DNA of 64,000 bases from Glandiceps talaboti. Taxonomy: Eukaryota; Hemichordata; Enteropneusta; Spengelidae. Every line of letters begins with the position of its first letter. Position 1 is the first letter of the stretch. Shown here in pieces: positions 1 through 38,140 of the stretch. A program made the position numbers and the translations under genes. Location: positions 3,632,216 through 3,696,215 of the forward strand of contig NC_135557.1 in the NCBI RefSeq assembly GCF_964340395.1. The letters are read 5' to 3'. Under the pieces are notes generated by a model. That model ran no database searches. It saw only the letters and a program-made list of their open reading frames with translations, and was not told the origin of the DNA.

Positions 1-731
1 TAGCCCTATAGTCTGTTTACTATCGTTGAGATACATGTTAGCTGGTCATACCTCCTAGCCCTATAGTCTGTTTACTATCGTTGAGATACATCGTTAGTTG
101 GTCATACCTCCTAGCCCTATAGTCTGTTTACTATCGTTGAGATACATGTTAGTTGGTCATACCTCCTAGCCCTATAGTCTGTTTACTATCGTTGAGATAC
201 ATTGTTAGCTGGTCATACCTCCTAGCCCTATAGTCTGTTTACTATCGTTGAGATACATCGTTAGTTGGTCATACCTCCTAGCCCTATAGTCTGTTTACTA
301 TCGTTGAGATACATTGTTAGTTGGTCATACCTCCTAGCCCTATAGTTTGTTTACTATCGTTGAGATACATCGTTAGTTGATCATACCTCCTAGCCCTATA
401 GTCTGTTTACTATCATGTTGAGATACATGTTAGTTGATCATACCTCCTAGCCCTATAGTCTGTTTACTATCATGTTGAGATACATCGTTAGTTGATCATA
501 CCTCCTAGCCCTATAGTCTGTTTACTATCATGTTGAGATACATCGTTAGTTGATCATACCTCCTAGCCCTATAGTCTGTTTACTATCGTTGAGATACATG
601 TTAGTTGGTCATACCTCCTAGCCCTATAGTCTGTTTACTATCGTTGAGATACATCGTTAGTTGGTCATACCTCCTAGCCCTATAGTCTGTTTACTATCAT
701 GTTGAGATACATGTTAGTTGGTCATACCTCC
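1..731. repeat. Minisatellite, 55-58-bp unit, about 13 copies
   Basis: Tandem units each begin TAGCCCTATAGTCTGTTTAC and end GGTCATACCTCC. Variants differ at TCGTTG versus TCATGTTG, at ACATGTTAG versus ACATCGTTAG, and at GTTAGCTGG, GTTAGTTGG or GTTAGTTGA. The array is cut by the left window edge, so its true length is unknown. No coding potential. Confidence 0.95.
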
Positions 732-844
732 CTAGACCCCAATTAACGATGTATCTCACCAGGGCAGTATAAAACAGGCTAATGTGACATTAAAATACTG
801 CAGCTTGCACTAATTGGCAACCAAAGTTTGTTGTGTTGGCTAAA

Positions 845-976
845 AATAATGCCACAAAATGATAGTATTGTTAAATCAGATCACTACAGTGTGCACCAGT
901 CCCTAGTGTATCAGTAATCAAAGTGTGCTTCATGTAAGCTACAATAATGCCACAAAATGATAGTATTGTTAAATCA
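845..976. repeat. Direct repeat pair, about 34 bp, 98 bp apart
   Basis: AATAATGCCACAAAATGATA and the following bases to TTAAATCA occur at 845 and again at 943, each followed by a similar CACTACAGTGTG or CACTGTAGTATG stretch. This looks like an old local duplication of about 98 bp. Confidence 0.7.
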
Positions 977-1162
977 AACCACTGTAGTATGTTTATGTAT
1001 CATTAATTGGCCGGGATTAGGATCTTTCATCTTCAGTGAAAAAAACATCTAAAAATAAAGTGACAAAATGCACAAAATAAATTCTAGACAGAAGGGAAAA
1101 AGTATTGACATTTTTCATCACAAAATTTGAGGTAAAAAAATTGGATCATGTTTCAGACGTGA

Positions 1163-1234
1163 TTGATTGACTGATTGATTAATTCATTCATTCGTTGGTT
1201 GATTGATTGATTGATGATTGATTGATTGATTGAC
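1163..1234. repeat. (GATT)n-type simple repeat
   Basis: Short run of GATTGATT and variants such as GACT and ATTCATTC. Nothing else is recognisable between 990 and 2110 apart from this run. That stretch probably lies in the first intron of the minus-strand SAXO-like gene. Confidence 0.85.
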
Positions 1235-2110
1235 TGACTCACCGACAAAGTGTCGATCAGATGTTAAAAAAAGTATAACCAACAGCATCTCTGTCCACAT
1301 AAATGTACATATGATGCCCATGATTGAGTAGATCCAAATAATAACAGGTGTCAAATGTAAAGTTAGTGTGCCCAGTCCATTAGACAAAGTAAATGTAGTA
1401 GTAATGTCGTCGACGTCGAAGAGTAACGTCATGGTCGACTGGCATGTCATATTGGTATAGTACCATTTGATTGGCTTTATAGTCAGTATTTGGTTTGTGG
1501 AGGCCACTGTCGTTAAGCTGTTATGAACAATGTAATATATAACACGTAGCCTAGATTATTGGCTTACTAGGGGCTGTGTTCACAGTGGAGGCATGATGGA
1601 TTGCAAATATCAGGTATCTACTGTAACCTAGGTTATATGGTTTACTTGGGGACAGCCATGAAAACAGCTCCGGACTCGAAGAGCCCGTCACGAAGAAAGG
1701 GAAAAACATACCTCTACAAACTAAAAATAAAGACTAAGTGCATTCTGTCACTGTACACGTCGTGTTATCTAATCTAAGATCATTGCAGTGGTCCGAGATT
1801 TAATGTGTGACATAGACGTCTCCACAGAGAGCACATTGATTCATTGGTTTGTTTGATAAATGTACGCCCACCGAACAGGTTGGTGTTTAATGTCTGTGTA
1901 CTTTACGGGCCAGTGCATACACACAATTACTGTCAAAAAAATATTGAACTGTCTGTCTCGCAATCACAGAAACAAACTAAAAACAATGGGAGTAGCTAGG
2001 AAGACTAGAAAACAACTCCAAACGACTAGAAATTGTATTGGTAGTGATTTCGTGTACCGAACTGTGTAATATGATTCGTGTACATAAATGGCTAGCCACC
2101 TCCTACTTAC

Positions 2111-2256
2111 CCACAGTCGCAGATTTCGCACATGCATAGAAAGTCCGGTAACTTGGCTTGCATTATAGCAGTAATCTCATCTTCGGTGAGTCCAAGACCG
2201 AGGCTGCTAATATCACTGCCTCGGCTGACACCACGAGAATTCCCTCGACTGTACAT
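2111..2256 (-). CDS. First coding exon of a SAXO-like (stabiliser of axonemal microtubules) gene, partial
   Basis: On the minus strand an ATG (2256-2254) opens 48 codons plus two bases and runs into a consensus donor GTAAGT (2110-2105). The peptide is Ser/Gly/Arg-rich at first (MYSRGNSRGVSRG), then a short acidic helix (LTEDEITAIMQ), then LPDFLCMCEICDCG at the splice site. A CxCxxCxCG cluster at the extreme N-terminus, normally followed by RH.C, is the hallmark of the SAXO/FAM154 family, microtubule-binding proteins of cilia and flagella. The rest of that motif would be on the next exon, which I could not find between 1 and 2110, so the gene probably continues past the left edge. Assignment rests on one exon: the exon is well supported, the family is likely but not certain. 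It is divergent from PPP2R1A. Confidence 0.62.
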
Positions 2257-2628
2257 AACTGTCAACGTCTTCTCTAATCAGCAGTTTGTATTTCACAGTT
2301 GACGAGTTGAAACCCTCAACCTGGTTGCGGAGACGGAACACTCAGTGTACGATCCAGAGACGAGACGTGAATAGGATCAGGAGGAAACACACCGTATGTT
2401 GACAGACCGTCGTACCGGGATATCTTGGCTCGATGTCTTGTTCAAAACACTCTCCAAACAAATTAGGTCGAACATACGATCACAGAACCTAATTAGTTGT
2501 TCATTTTTCACAAACACCTGCCCAAGTTGACGGATTTTGTTTGCGACACGGCGATATAGCGAGTCAAAGGACTTTGTTACAGTATGGTAGTCAACATGAC
2601 AACACAAGCGACCTCTCTATTGTGTACA

Positions 2629-2637
2629 CCTAGCAAC
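2629..2637 (-). promoter_or_regulatory. Possible RFX X-box half-site upstream of the SAXO-like gene
   Basis: CCTAGCAAC on the plus strand (GTTGCTAGG in gene orientation) fits the RGYAAC half of the RFX X-box. The second half is poor. It lies about 375 bp upstream of the ATG of a putative ciliary gene, the gene class RFX factors control. Weak, inferred. Confidence 0.25.
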
Positions 2638-3264
2638 GCATCTCATTACTTCCGCCTCCCAGTCGTAAAGCCATTGTTGATTTGTTACACGGCTCTTCTA
2701 TTACCCTCCCACCGAAATATTCTAATTAGAGTTTTGTACGTGCGCAGTGATCATTAACCTCCCTATCGACCATTATACCACTACATATACTTGTCTTTTG
2801 TTGTCTTTTGAAGGTAGAGTTGGTCATAAAACTCGACGATGCGGTTAATAAAGTTTACCCCACCTTGTGCAAGTAGTAGTTGTACGTAGACAGTACATAA
2901 AAGTAGGAGATATTACAATCAACAGGTGTCCATAACATCATGGAATATGTTTCACTGTTTAGTGATTCATGCATTACATGCCATTTCGCTGGAATGTGAA
3001 TTTAGCCACTGTTATTTAGCGATTCTTTATTTGAGGATAGGGGTATGATAAATGACGGGGAGGAGGAGAGAGGGAGGGGGACAGTATAGTACAGACAGAC
3101 AGAGGGATCGTGCAGTGACAGTACTAGTGAGTGAGAGACAGTAGAAACTGACAGGCAAACTAATGGGGAGTTGGATAAAGTTTGCCAAACGTCCCTAACA
3201 TAATTATTTTTCCTACAAAATGTGCTAAACTTATAACATACGACTCTCACAATGGTATATCTAA
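2638..3264. other. Intergenic, no recognisable feature
   Basis: AT-rich DNA with a purine-rich patch near 3056-3090 (GGGGAGGAGGAGAGAGGGAG). I see no gene, RNA or transposon. Confidence 0.5.
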
Positions 3265-5578
3265 TAGCATTAACCATATACTCTTCACGGTATATACAAT
3301 GTCTATATGCATTAACCATATATACTCTTCACGGTATATACAATGTCTATATGCATTAACCATATACTCTTCACGGTATATGCAATGTCTGTATGCATTA
3401 ACCATATATACTCTTCACGGTATATACAATGTCTATATGCATTAACCATATACTCTTCACGGTATATGCAATGTCTGTATGCATTAACCATATACTCTTC
3501 ACGGTATATGCAATGTCTATATGCATTAACCATATACTCTTCACGGTATATACAATGTCTGTATGCATTAACCATATACTCTTCACGGTATATACAATGT
3601 CTGTATGCATTAACCATATACTCTTCACGGTATATGCAATGTCTGTATGCATTAACCATATATACTCTTCACGGTATATACAATGTCTATATGCATTAAC
3701 CATATACTCTTCACGGTATATGCAATGTCTGTATGCATTAACCATATACTCTTCACGGTATATGCAATGTCTATATGCATTAAACATATACTCTTCACGG
3801 TATATACAATGTCTGTATGCATTAACCATATACTCTTCACGGTATATACAATGTCTATATGCATTAACCATATACTCTTCACGGTATATACAATGTCTAT
3901 ATGCATTAACCATATACTCTTCACGGTATATACAATGTCTGTATGCATTAACCATATACTCTTCACGGTATATGCAATGTCTATATGCATTAACCATATA
4001 TACTCTTCACGGTATATGCAATGTCTGTATGCATTAACCATATATACTCTTCACGGTATATACAATGTCTGTATGCATTAACCATATACTCTTCACGGTA
4101 TATACAATGTCTATATGCATTAACCATATACTCTTCACGGTATATACAATGTCTATATGCATTAACCATATACTCTTCACGGTATATACAATGTCTGTAT
4201 GCATTAACCATATACTCTTCACGGTATATGCAATGTCTGTATGCATTAACCATATATACTCTTCACGGTATATACAATGTCTGTATGCATTAACCATATA
4301 CTCTTCACGGTATATACAATGTCTATATGCATTAACCATATACTCTTCACGGTATATGCAATGTCTGTATGCATTAACCATATACTCTTCACGGTATATA
4401 CAATGTCTATATGCATTAACCATATACTCTTCACGGTATATGCAATGTCTGTATGCATTAACCATATATACTCTTCACGGTATATACAATGTCTATATGC
4501 ATTAACCATATATACTCTTCACGGTATATACAATGTCTGTATGCATTAACCATATATACTCTTCACGGTATATACAATGTCTATATGCATTAACCATATA
4601 TACTCTTCACGGTATATACAATGTCTATATGCATTAACCATATATACTCTTCACGGTATATACAATGTCTATATGCATTAACCATATACTCTTCACGGTA
4701 TATACAATGTCTATATGCATTAACCATATACTCTTCACGGTATATACAATGTCTATATGCATTAACCATATACTCTTCACGGTATATACAATGTCTGTAT
4801 GCATTAACCATATACTCTTCACGGTATATGCAATGTCTATATGCATTAACCATATATACTCTTCACGGTATATGCAATGTCTGTATGCATTAACCATATA
4901 TACTCTTCACGGTATATACAATGTCTGTATGCATTAACCATATACTCTTCACGGTATATACAATGTCTATATGCATTAACCATATACTCTTCACGGTATA
5001 TACAATGTCTATATGCATTAACCATATACTCTTCACGGTATATACAATGTCTGTATGCATTAACCATATACTCTTCACGGTATATGCAATGTCTGTATGC
5101 ATTAACCATATATACTCTTCACGGTATATACAATGTCTGTATGCATTAACCATATACTCTTCACGGTATATACAATGTCTATATGCATTAACCATATACT
5201 CTTCACGGTATATGCAATGTCTGTATGCATTAACCATATACTCTTCACGATATATACAATGTCTATATGCATAACCATATACTCTTCACGGTATATGCAA
5301 TGTCTGTATGCATTAACCATATATACTCTTCACGGTATATACAATGTCTATATGCATTAACCATATATACTCTTCACGGTATATACAATGTCTGTATGCA
5401 TTAACCATATATACTCTTCACGGTATATACAATGTCTATATGCATTAACCATATATACTCTTCACGGTATATACAATGTCTGTATGCATTAACCATATAT
5501 ACTCTTCACGGTATATACAATGTCTGTATGCATTAACCATATACTCTTCACGGTATATACAATGTCTATATGCATTAA
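3265..5578. repeat. Minisatellite, 42-bp (and 44-bp) unit, about 54 copies
   Basis: Each unit contains CATATACTCTTCACGGTATA, then TACAATGTCT or TGCAATGTCT, then (A/G)TATGCATTAAC. The 44-bp version has CATATATACTC instead of CATATACTC. Because 42 is divisible by three, all frames stay open for long stretches, but the predicted peptides are only translated repeat and shift frame at every 44-bp unit. Not a gene. Confidence 0.97.
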
Positions 5579-7680
5579 TTAACGAAGAGACAAAATCTTG
5601 CTCAATCCATTTGAAATCAACATTTCTCTAGTTTTGTATTATTTTTTTGTATTTTTTTAAAAATAAAAACCTGGGTCAGTGTGCTATCGACAGAATTCTT
5701 GTTTAATACCGATGGGATACATAATATGTGTATATTAAAAATGTGTTAATTTCAATATAAGTCGCACAGTTATGAAGACTTTTTTATAGTTTGTGTGGCT
5801 TATTTGAAAGAAGACTGTAGCAACTGAATTACTATGACTTCCTCATAGTCTACCAACGAGGGCGCTCTATCCCGAACACCTTCGAGCTTCCGAACTGCGG
5901 GCCTGGCCTGGGACCTAGGTTGATTCAACATATGTCAAGGCTGTCGTCTTACTCCTGATGGAATGTCGGAATGACAACACTTTTACTTTTACTGCTATAC
6001 ACAGTATAAATATTAATGTTTCAAAAGCTGAATTTATGTAAACAAAACTCTCTCTACATCTTTCAGTTCAATCACAGTCGTTTTCAGCAATAAAAGTGAT
6101 CTTATCTAGCAGGTAAAACAACACTTACAACTACTTGCCAAATGATCGACAGTGGCCATTACATGTTATGTACAGTCTTCTGACGAACACCCCCTGTTCT
6201 AACTGTAATATATAATTATTTGTCGAGCAAAACAACTTTGTAGTATACCCATGAAAAAAATGTTTCCTAATGATATAGAAATACCCGTGTATTGACCACC
6301 CAGAATTGTTGATGGCCTGGGGCCGGGAGTACAGAATAAAGTCGATCTTTTTAATTCCCCACACATTATCATATAATGACAGATCATATGACAACTGTTA
6401 CAATGTTGGCAGTTTATCTACTCTGTTTAGCAATGCTGGGACAAGTAATGATTGGCTGAATCCGATTCCAAATTGCTATAATTGGGATATGAGTTTATAG
6501 GCTTAAGGTCCTCTGGTCAGTCGATATATTTAATGATATACACGACTCGTACTGTTGAAATAAACTTCAATACATTTCACATATAGGTTAACTACATCTT
6601 ACATAGTTGTTCTTGTCATTGTTCATATTTGGAACGAATAAAACCATTTTTGTACACATTTCAGACGTGTTTTACTATATAGCTGTGTAAGATTTTAGCC
6701 CGTAGACTTGCTTTGCTGCACATGTAACTATCTCTGGAATTGAGTGTGTGGTTGGAGGAGGGGGGGGGGGGTTCTTGCGAGACTGTAACGCCAAGATAAT
6801 CTGGGATATGTAAGACTGTGTGTGGAGGGAATAGCAACTGAGCGAATGTTTATAAAATTCAGAAACGTTTGAATTTAGCTAGAACTTCAACTCGACGTCG
6901 TGTTGTGTAAGACTTTAACTTTAACTTCATTAAGGGCTAAACCATTTGCTTTCAAAGGGGGGCGCGGGCCGGAGGATTTCGACCCAATAGCATTTTTTTA
7001 CAATTCAACCACCATGACAGCAATTTTTTTCGAGAGCAACTAGACAGCAAACTATTTTTGCCAAGTATGGGTTCAACAATTTGTCTTAAACATATGCTTT
7101 AAATTTGACTTGTCGTCGTGTCGTGTCACGTCCCTTGGGGGGGGGGTGTACCACTAGCCAGGTCTTGTAGGGGTGTGTGGCTAATGCTGCTGGAGATTTT
7201 CGAAATGTAAGGACTAAAAGAATGCTTTCTGGTGCTATTTTAACATGTTGAGGTAGTAAGTAATATGAGGTAAAATTTGAATTAAAGTACAAGGGAACAG
7301 TGTAGGGGTGGGTACACCTAGAAACTTTTGAAATTTAAGGACTAAAAGAGTACTATCTGGTGTCATTTTAACATACCAAGGTGATAACAATACCCTTTCC
7401 TGGTCATAATTGAAATTTGAATTCAGAGAATTAAGATCAAGAAAAATCCTCAAAGTATATTGTTGCATACCATATCATTTAAAATTATTTTATCATTATG
7501 AAACATTACAGTATTCACTCAAGGTACTTAGTCAGGTCAGTATTGTTAGTAATTTGATTTGATGGTTTAGTAGTGTTTTGGTTTGTTTCAGCATTTGCCA
7601 ACAGTTATAGTATAAAACTTGGACAAACTTTAGGTTCGCACGGCACATGTACCTGGGAATTTGACATTTGTAGTTTACAG
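5579..7680. other. Intergenic DNA between the minisatellite and PPP2R1A
   Basis: No convincing gene. Contents seen are poly-G runs near 6765 and 7138 and an imperfect tandem duplication of about 120 bp (roughly 7195-7310 and 7322-7435) sharing AAGGACTAAAAGA and TTTTAACAT. Short open frames here show no recognisable domain. Confidence 0.5.
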
Positions 7681-7865
7681 CTTATTTTTTTAGCTCATAC
7701 CCTGGAAACATTTTTTTCTGTTTTGAGTTGGTGAGCATACCTTTGTGTCTTTCTTTTGACCGGCGACAATTTTTTTTCTCTCGAAAATCTTCCAAGCCCC
7801 CCCCCCCCCCCCCCCCCGAAATCGAATAATATCCTAATGGGGCGGATATCCTTGAATCATAAAGT
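7680..7865 (-). repeat. Interspersed poly-C repeat, divergent copy
   Basis: Contains AAATCTTCCAAG followed by 21 C (7797-7817), then GAAATCGAATAATATCCTAA. Two clearer relatives at 28,510-28,565 and 29,905-29,965 share CTTCCAAG-poly-C-AGGATATC, so this is a dispersed family with a long C-run core. Glycine-rich peptides translated from it are artefacts of the repeat. Confidence 0.6.
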
Positions 7866-8004
7866 TCCTCGGGTCTTGCTTCCAGTTCGGAAATGTAAAT
7901 CAAATGTAAATGTATAAACAATACCCAGTTGTGATATTTCCAAATAGATGTTTTAAATCTTGAATTGTGTATTTGCTTGCATATTGACGATCATGAATGA
8001 TTGA

Positions 8005-35412
<27,408 letters not shown>

Positions 35413-35719
35413 ATGTCATTATCTACCAAGAAGCCAAGATAAAGAATTAGATAGGATCTGTCCACACCAGTCACCCCAATCTCTGTATATCAACATAACT
35501 CTTCTACCATGGACTACCACAAACCTTATTTACTCTGTCCAAAGACATTGAAGAGAGACATCTGTAAGCTTGGATTTGCTGAACTGCACTGATGTTGAAT
35601 CACACAGTGGAATATGAATCAGAAGACAGCTTTGAATTCCTAGTAGACAATACTGTAGTGTTATAATGTTGTTTTAAATCAAGGGATAAAATAATTACTA
35701 TTTGTAACCCTACTTTGTG

Positions 35720-36010
35720 AGCAAGGAAACATTTCTGATCTTTAACCTGAATTGTGATGTAACCTTTAAATCTGACCTTTGACCTACATATTATAGGGTG
35801 AAGCTTGGACATGAACTTTCACCTGCAAGGGCCATGTGAACTGTACTGATATGTGACCTCTAACCTGTACAGTATTAGCATAAATGTAGCATGGATTGAC
35901 ATGACCTTTCACCTGTAAAGTATTAATGTTAGTTATATGACCTTTGACCATTTGATGTGAAAATTGATGACCTTTGACCTTTAGACGTGTGACCTGATTT
36001 GGCCATATCG
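35720..36010 (+). repeat. Degenerate tandem repeat built on TGACCTTTNACCT
   Basis: Between 35,720 and 36,010 the word (T)GACCTTT(G/C/A)ACCT(G) recurs about nine times at irregular spacing. Perfect TGACCTTTGACCT occurs at 35,773-35,785 and 35,968-35,980; close variants at 35,902-35,914 and 35,938-35,950; another perfect copy lies apart at 37,598-37,610. Read on the minus strand it is AGGTCAAAGGTCA, the DR1 nuclear-receptor element. Confidence 0.85.
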
Positions 36011-37029
36011 TGTGCACACCTTTAATTGAATTAATTAATTTGTGATTCTAATGTTTTGAAAATATCTTACATTGTACGAACTAATGCACTCTTAGTCTTG
36101 TGTCACATGCTAAGTAAGTGTCATTTCATTGGTTGTCGTAGAACACCTACAGTAGAAAGGATTTATCAGGTCAAAATCTTAGTATCTTGGAGAACTAACA
36201 AACATTTGAAGGTAACCATGGAAATAAATTGTTATTATCTTTACCTTTTTTGTTTCCATACAACCTTCAAACAAAAACCCTGCTTGATTTTCAATACATT
36301 TCATCTGTCAACTCCCTGTAATTTGTAAATGAAAACATTTGTGTCATTGAAACTTTCTTTGGAGAAGGCAACGGTTGATTTTCTGGTTGCAATACATTGT
36401 GTGAGATTGTCTCATTTAATGTTGGTACATTTAGACTTGTTTTTGTCTTTATTACATTTGAAATAACATTGTCATGTGAAATAATAGTAAGACATGTTGA
36501 ACTCTTAAACTGTGAGTGATTTTATAGAATACAGACTATTTACCTAAATCCATCAATGATGGCGAAGGATTCTACTGGTAACCCCAGGGTACAGTCTGCA
36601 GTACAATCCCAGGGTGCAGTCACCTGACAACCATCTCCCTTGGTAACAACTGCAAACCCCCAGTGCATACAGAATACATAGTGTTGTATGGGGAGACACA
36701 TGATGCATGGTGGAACTGGCAATATATCTATGGGGCAATAATTACAGATAAAATGGATGATGTGTTACGAGATAAGATGGACAGGGTCAGTCTATGACAA
36801 TGTGTGTATTGTTGCCTCATATTTGATATCCACTGCCTTCTCACATACCTTTGACTGTATTGTTATCATTAACAAATTACTATCAAGTTTCTGTAGAATT
36901 CTTGGTGTATCAGATAAATTCTTGAAATTTATTTGACATTCTAATGTTACAAAGAATCAGTAAATATTGTTGACTATTTATTTCTAATTATTCTGTCTAG
37001 AAAGCTTGTCTTGTAATTTATGTCAAGTT

Positions 37030-37270
37030 GTGTTGTCAAATACATCATTGGTCACCCCCTGGCTTTGTTTCATATATCAAATGATAGGACACCCAGCTTT
37101 GTTTTCTTGGTCAACTGCATCATAGGTTACCCTAGCTTTCTTTCCTTTCTTAACTACATCATTAGTCACCCTATCTTAGCTTATTAAATAAATCATAAAT
37201 CCTCTGCAAGTTTGTTTCATTTATGAGAATGCATGCTGGGTCACATCTGACCCGCTTAGTCTCATTTACC
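37030..37270. repeat. Degenerate tandem repeat, about 55-60-bp unit
   Basis: Three to four diverged copies of a unit with ACATCAT(T/A)(G)GTCACCC or GGTTACCC followed by (A)GCTTT(G/C)TTT. Old, in the PPP2R1A 3' UTR. Confidence 0.5.
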
Positions 37271-38043
37271 AACCACATGATAAGTAACCCTAACTTCGTA
37301 TAGAATGCATACAAATGCCACTAAATTTACCACAGTATTACAAGTCCCCCTAGGTTTACCAAAGTGACACCAGTGTAACCAGTCAGGTGTTATAGTAGTA
37401 GTGTAGCAATATTAAATCAGTAGTTATGTAGACTAATGTACTTAGAGACAGATGGTATCAAGTATACCACTCACCATGTAATATTTTGGCACAACTTTAA
37501 CAATACTAGATCAGTTACATCCTTTAAAGTCATCAAATTACCATGATTACACTATTCATATGCAAATTAGTCCAAATGGCTATCTGTTCATCAGAGCTGA
37601 CCTTTGACCTTGATGTAAGTACTATATTGGGTGTAGAGATGAGAGATTGTATGGGTTACTTCAGTAGTTTTTAAGTGTTGTATACAATTATACTGGTTGT
37701 GTTACAGCGCCATTGGCACCAATGACAGGAATGATATGATAGTAGCTGTGAAGAACACATAGAGAAAAGACAAAGTCAATGAGATTCCTATGATGTGGTT
37801 CAACAAATATTCTTTTTATACAGTACCTGTATGATTGAATAACTTTTTTTATTTGGTGGCCATCAAACCATTGCAAGTAGCAACTTTGAGGGGGGGGGGG
37901 GGGTGATTCAGATGAAATTATAGGGGAGGAAGGGGGGATTGTTTGATTTAATTTGGTCATAGCTTGCTGGCTGAAATGTCGTGATTTATAAGTCTGTGTG
38001 TCTGCAAGTCAGTTTGTGAATAGTTTTGTTTCTATTTGGACCC

Positions 38044-38049
38044 AATAAA
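38044..38049 (+). terminator. Polyadenylation signal AATAAA, probable PPP2R1A 3' end
   Basis: CCCAATAAAGTG is followed about 35-100 bp downstream by TGTTGG and a long GT-rich tract (38,088-38,140), the layout of a strong poly(A) site. That GT tract is also the start of the giant minisatellite. Confidence 0.6.
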
Positions 38050-38140
38050 GTGTATTATTTACCAGATATTCAATCTTTGTTGGTCTTCATGGTGTGTGTG
38101 TGTCTGTCTGTCTGTCTCTGTGTATGTGTGTGTGTGTGTG

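Larger units (their letters stand above)
35413..38065 (+). other. PPP2R1A 3' UTR (probable extent)
   Basis: No coding frame. It holds the TGACCTTTGACCT cluster (35,720-36,010) and degenerate repeats near 37,030-37,270 (variants of ATCATTGGTCACCC and CTTTGTTT). AATAAA-like signals occur near 36,224, 37,188 and 38,044; the last is best placed, with a GT-rich stretch beyond it. Confidence 0.6.

Noticed and set aside
1184-1507. 107-codon minus-strand frame with hydrophobic stretches
   Set aside because: Its C-terminal part is the (GATT)n repeat and no family resemblance is seen; probably intronic.
2377-2607. 76-codon minus-strand frame upstream of the SAXO-like ATG
   Set aside because: Looks moderately protein-like, but no domain is recognised and it ends before the SAXO start; more likely 5' UTR or promoter sequence.
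3182-5360. Many long open frames on both strands with repeats such as MVNAYRHCIYREEY
   Set aside because: They are translations of the 42-bp minisatellite; the unit length divisible by three keeps frames open, and 44-bp units break them. No gene context.
6131-6394. 87-codon minus-strand frame
   Set aside because: No recognisable domain, overlaps other frames of equal length, and has no splice or promoter context.
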